Assembly (NCBI GenBank): GCA_025774805.1
Contig: JALGZR010000150.1
Location: forward strand, 1 to 8,389
Source: a bacterium
GTDB lineage: Bacteria > ARS69
Length of the DNA stretch: 8,389 nucleotides
Reading direction: 5' to 3'
The notes under the pieces were generated by a model that saw only the letters and a list, made by a program, of their open reading frames with translations, was not told the DNA's origin and did no database searches. Positions 5,869 to 8,389 of this stretch are shown piece by piece (position 1 is the first letter of the stretch; each line of letters begins with the position of its first letter). The position numbers and the translations under genes were made by a program.

Positions 5869-8389
5869 CTACCGCAGGACCACCATTTTCCGGATGGCCG
5901 CGAACTCTCCCGCCTGGAGGCGATAGAAGTAGATCCCGGCCGTGACACGTGCTCCGGTGTGGTCCCGTCCATCCCAAGTGAGGACGTATCGTCCCGCGGC
6001 TCGGTTGGCATCTTCCAGGACGCGAACCCGGCGCCCGGTGACGTCGTAGATGTCGAGCAGGACGGACACGGCGGACGGAAGATCGAATCGGATCTCCGTA
6101 GCGCTCCGGGTCGGGTTCGGGCGACTCGCGTGGAGCGCGAATGCCGAGGGAAGGTCGATGCTTCCGGTCCGGAGCTCGGGTTGCATTTGGTCGGTGTTCA
6201 TCCTCGCCTCGTCACCCGTCGCGCCGCTCCGGTCCTCCGTCATCGCCATCCTGCCGATGGGCCGGATGTGACAATCGTCCACCAGGAACCGACCCCGATC
6301 GAACGCCTCGTTGATCGTGGAGACGGCGTGATTCACGTCCGACAGCAGGCCTTCGGGTTCGTTTCCGGCCAGCGCACGGTTCGCCAATGCGAGCAGGTCG
6401 TCGACGGTCCGCTCCGAGCCCAGGGCGTCCAAGACGGCCTGCGGGATCGTGAACGTCCGCATGTCGTCGGGATCGCCGCTCGGCACGTCGTCCTCGGTAC
6501 CGAGGATTCCGTCGGGTCCGGGCAGCGCCTTGACCGTGACGAACTCATCGCAGAGGCGGAACTCCAGGAGCGCCGGTGTGATCCTCACGTTCAGGGAGAG
6601 CGTCACCGTCTGGCCCAGAAGGATATTCTCCCATTTTCCGGAGCTGTCGACCGGGATCGGCGGGTCCGTCTGGCAGCCTTCGGCGGGGAGGTTCTGCTCT
6701 CCGAAGCCGTCGGGCAGCGTCGTGGGTGTCACTCCCGCCGGCAGGCGCTGAATGATGCACTCCGCCGATTCGAGAGCAATCGTGAGCGATCGTCCCGAAT
6801 CGCCCACGACGAGCGGTGTGTCGAGAACGCTCTGGATCAGTCGGAGCGTACGGACTCCGTTGAATTTCCCGCCCGGGTTTCCGAAGAAGCCCTGTGTGAA
6901 GCTGACGAGCACACTGCCTTCCTTGGCACAGTACAGCGCGATCTCGCAGGAGTTCTCGCAGCCGTTCGCGTCGGTCATGACGAGCGTGATGTAGATCATG
7001 CCCAAAGTGGGACCGACGCTGTAGGTGATCGTGTCGGTTCCCTGTCCGCCCTGGAGCTGACCGTTTCCGCTCACGGTCCAGAAGTACTCGACCATCCCGG
7101 GAGGTCCACTCATTTCATTGTCGGTCGAGCCGCAGAAGGGCAGCACGTCGGGATAGGCGAGCTCGCAATCGGGCTCGGGGTGGATCACCAGCACGAGGTC
7201 GTCGGTCGCGGCCGGGCAGGGACCCGGCGGGTCGTCGGAGGTCAACGTCAGCGTCACGCCGCCCGCCTCGATGTCCGAGGCGGACGGCGTATACGTCGTC
7301 GCCAGGGCGTTCGGATCGCCGAACGTTCCCGTCCCGGAGGTGGTCCAGGAGGCGCCGGAGGCGCTTCCACCGATCGAGCCGGCGAGATGGACCACGGGAA
7401 CGGGCCGCGCGCAGTGCTCCTGGTCCTCACCCGCGTCCACGACCGCCGCGGGAGCGATCGTGATGACGACGGCATCGCCGACCGCGTCACAGGGCCCGTC
7501 CGGATCGTCGGTCGTCAGTGTGAGCGTGACCGATCCGTCCGCGATGTCCTGCTCGGACGCCACGTAGCTGGTGACCGGATCGGAGGCATCCCCGAACGTG
7601 CCCGTTCCGGAGGTGGTCCAGGTGACCCCGGACGCTCCTCCACCGAACGATCCGCTCAGCGCGACGACCGGCGGAGGAACCGCGCAAACCGTCTGGTCGG
7701 GACCGGCGTTCACCTCGGCCGCCGGACGAATGGTGACGGCCATCGAGTCGCTGTCGGCTTGACAGGAGCCGTCCGGGTCGTTCGTGGTCAGGGTGAGCGT
7801 CACCCCTCCCGCGGCGATATCGGCGGCGGACGGCGTGTACGTCGTGACCGGGTTCGTCGGGTCGCCGAACACGCCCGAGCCGTCCGTCGTCCACGTGGCG
7901 CTCGTCGCGCCGCCGCCGAAGGAGCCGGCCAGGTCGATCACCGGCTCCGGGAACGAGCAAACCGTCTGGTCCGTACCGGCGCCGACGATGACGGCCGGCG
8001 CGATGGTGAGAACCAGATCGTCCGTCGCCGCTTCGCAGGGACCGGACGGATCGTCCGTGGTCAGGGTGAGAGTCACGGTTCCCGCGACGATGTCGTCCAC
8101 GGACGGCGTATAGGTCGTCGCCGGGTCGAGCGGGTTTGCGAACCAGCCCGTTCCGCTCGTGGTCCAGGTTGCCCCGTTCGCGCCCCCGCCGAACGAGCCG
8201 GCGAGTTGCAGGATCGGAGGCGGATCCGAGCAGACGGCCTGATCGCTTCCCGCGTCCACCGTGGCCGCGGGATGGATCGTGAGGACCATCCCGTCGCTCG
8301 CCTCCGGACAGGGGCCGGCGGGATCATCCGTCGTCAGCGTGAGCGCGACCGTGCCCGCGTCGATGTCGGCGGCGGACGGCGTGTACGTC
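5869..8389 (-). CDS. Large secreted PKD-like repeat protein with C-terminal sorting domain, 5' end outside window
   Basis: About 839 residues are visible and the frame is open to the window edge, so the N-terminus is missing. Parts in order are a partial and then four full 91-residue PKD/Ig-like repeats (8388-7168), a different PKD-like domain (about 7165-6925; YFWTVSGNGQ, MTDANGCENSC), and a non-repeat domain (about 6922-6270) starting SVLVSFTQGFFGNPGGKFNG, with a D-rich turn GPDGILGTEDDV near its end. A polar linker follows. The last 97 residues (6162-5872) resemble FlgD-Ig or type A (type IX secretion) sorting domains: RPNPTRSATEIRFDLP, IYDVTGRRVRVL, GIYFYRLQAGEF, RKMVVLR. Known proteins of this layout are exported across the outer membrane and act at the cell surface in adhesion or matrix building. 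No catalytic motif is visible, so a structural or adhesive role is an inference. A strong hairpin follows the stop codon. Confidence 0.9.
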   Translation of the reverse strand, partial: TYTPSAADIDAGTVALTLTTDDPAGPCPEASDGMVLTIHPAATVDAGSDQAVCSDPPPILQLAGSFGGGANGATWTTSGTGWFANPLDPATTYTPSVDDIVAGTVTLTLTTDDPSGPCEAATDDLVLTIAPAVIVGAGTDQTVCSFPEPVIDLAGSFGGGATSATWTTDGSGVFGDPTNPVTTYTPSAADIAAGGVTLTLTTNDPDGSCQADSDSMAVTIRPAAEVNAGPDQTVCAVPPPVVALSGSFGGGASGVTWTTSGTGTFGDASDPVTSYVASEQDIADGSVTLTLTTDDPDGPCDAVGDAVVITIAPAAVVDAGEDQEHCARPVPVVHLAGSIGGSASGASWTTSGTGTFGDPNALATTYTPSASDIEAGGVTLTLTSDDPPGPCPAATDDLVLVIHPEPDCELAYPDVLPFCGSTDNEMSGPPGMVEYFWTVSGNGQLQGGQGTDTITYSVGPTLGMIYITLVMTDANGCENSCEIALYCAKEGSVLVSFTQGFFGNPGGKFNGVRTLRLIQSVLDTPLVVGDSGRSLTIALESAECIIQRLPAGVTPTTLPDGFGEQNLPAEGCQTDPPIPVDSSGKWENILLGQTVTLSLNVRITPALLEFRLCDEFVTVKALPGPDGILGTEDDVPSGDPDDMRTFTIPQAVLDALGSERTVDDLLALANRALAGNEPEGLLSDVNHAVSTINEAFDRGRFLVDDCHIRPIGRMAMTEDRSGATGDEARMNTDQMQPELRTGSIDLPSAFALHASRPNPTRSATEIRFDLPSAVSVLLDIYDVTGRRVRVLEDANRAAGRYVLTWDGRDHTGARVTAGIYFYRLQAGEFAAIRKMVVLR
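7168..8388 (-). repeat. Tandem 273-base repeats coding 91-residue PKD-like domains
   Basis: Four complete units lie at 8259-7987, 7986-7714, 7713-7441 and 7440-7168, all exactly 91 codons. A partial unit at 8388-8260 runs off the window. Each unit reads VxAGxDQxxC, then xLxGSxGGxAxxxxWTT, a short glycine turn and F, then xDI..G.VTLTLT..DP.G.C.A..D. Two cysteines per unit, about positions 10 and 76, recur in all units and probably form a disulfide inside each domain. The units are close at protein level but carry many synonymous and conservative changes, so they are not fresh duplications. Confidence 0.9.

Noticed and set aside
5664-5945. Plus-strand open frame starting MAKRITWHLLANGG with a GGGAAGG upstream
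   Set aside because: It runs through the strong hairpin and into the end of the well-supported opposing gene, and shows no recognisable protein family.
3783-5945. Very long plus-strand open frame opposite the TPR and IlvC-like genes
   Set aside because: The translation is low-complexity, rich in Arg, Gly, Glu and Val, and is the antisense shadow of real GC-rich minus-strand genes. It matches no known family.
7168-8388. Regularly spaced repeats as a CRISPR array
   Set aside because: The 273-base periodicity is coding, in frame and protein-domain sized. There are no short identical repeats with unique spacers.

Overview
This window is GC-rich (about two thirds G+C by eye), and every gene I can support reads on the minus strand. 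The organism is most likely an uncultured bacterium of the FCB superphylum or a related group such as Candidatus Eisenbacteria. The reasons are high GC, a secreted repeat protein ending in a FlgD-Ig / type A sorting-like domain (ends RKMVVLR), 91-residue PKD-like repeats of a kind common in Bacteroidetes-type secreted proteins, and a rho-rpmE-DUF1385 cluster. The lineage is an inference, not a proof.

Layout in the direction of transcription (high to low coordinates): (1) 8389-5869 is the 3' part of a large secreted repeat protein whose 5' end lies outside the window. A very strong hairpin follows it at 5801-5841. (2) 5349-5868 is a non-coding stretch of about 520 bases holding that hairpin, a probable promoter at 5442-5471 and about 330 bases I cannot explain. 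(3) 5348-4227 encodes an exported TPR protein. (4) Eight bases later, 4218-3176 is a gene related to ketol-acid reductoisomerase (IlvC). It is interrupted by a frameshift and lacks most catalytic residues. (5) A near-consensus promoter (TTGACA, 17 bases, TAGTAT) overlaps the stop codon of that gene and drives rho after a leader of about 225 bases. (6) rho (2919-1573), rpmE (1479-1168) and a DUF1385/YqhQ membrane protein (1076-15) follow as one likely operon. The last six codons, possibly the start of prfA, overlap the DUF1385 stop by ATGA.

The rho-rpmE-DUF1385(-prfA) block is housekeeping: transcription termination, a zinc-type ribosomal protein, an uncharacterised membrane protein and probably release factor 1. 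The TPR and IlvC-like pair looks like a separate two-gene unit with its own promoter. The most interesting item is the IlvC-like gene. Its Rossmann motif and C-terminal fold are easy to recognise, but the DLFGEQ metal-binding segment is missing exactly where the reading frame breaks, and other catalytic positions are substituted. It is either a decayed gene, a pseudoenzyme with one base lost from a G run, or an assembly artefact. I see no CRISPR array, insertion sequence, rRNA or convincing tRNA.
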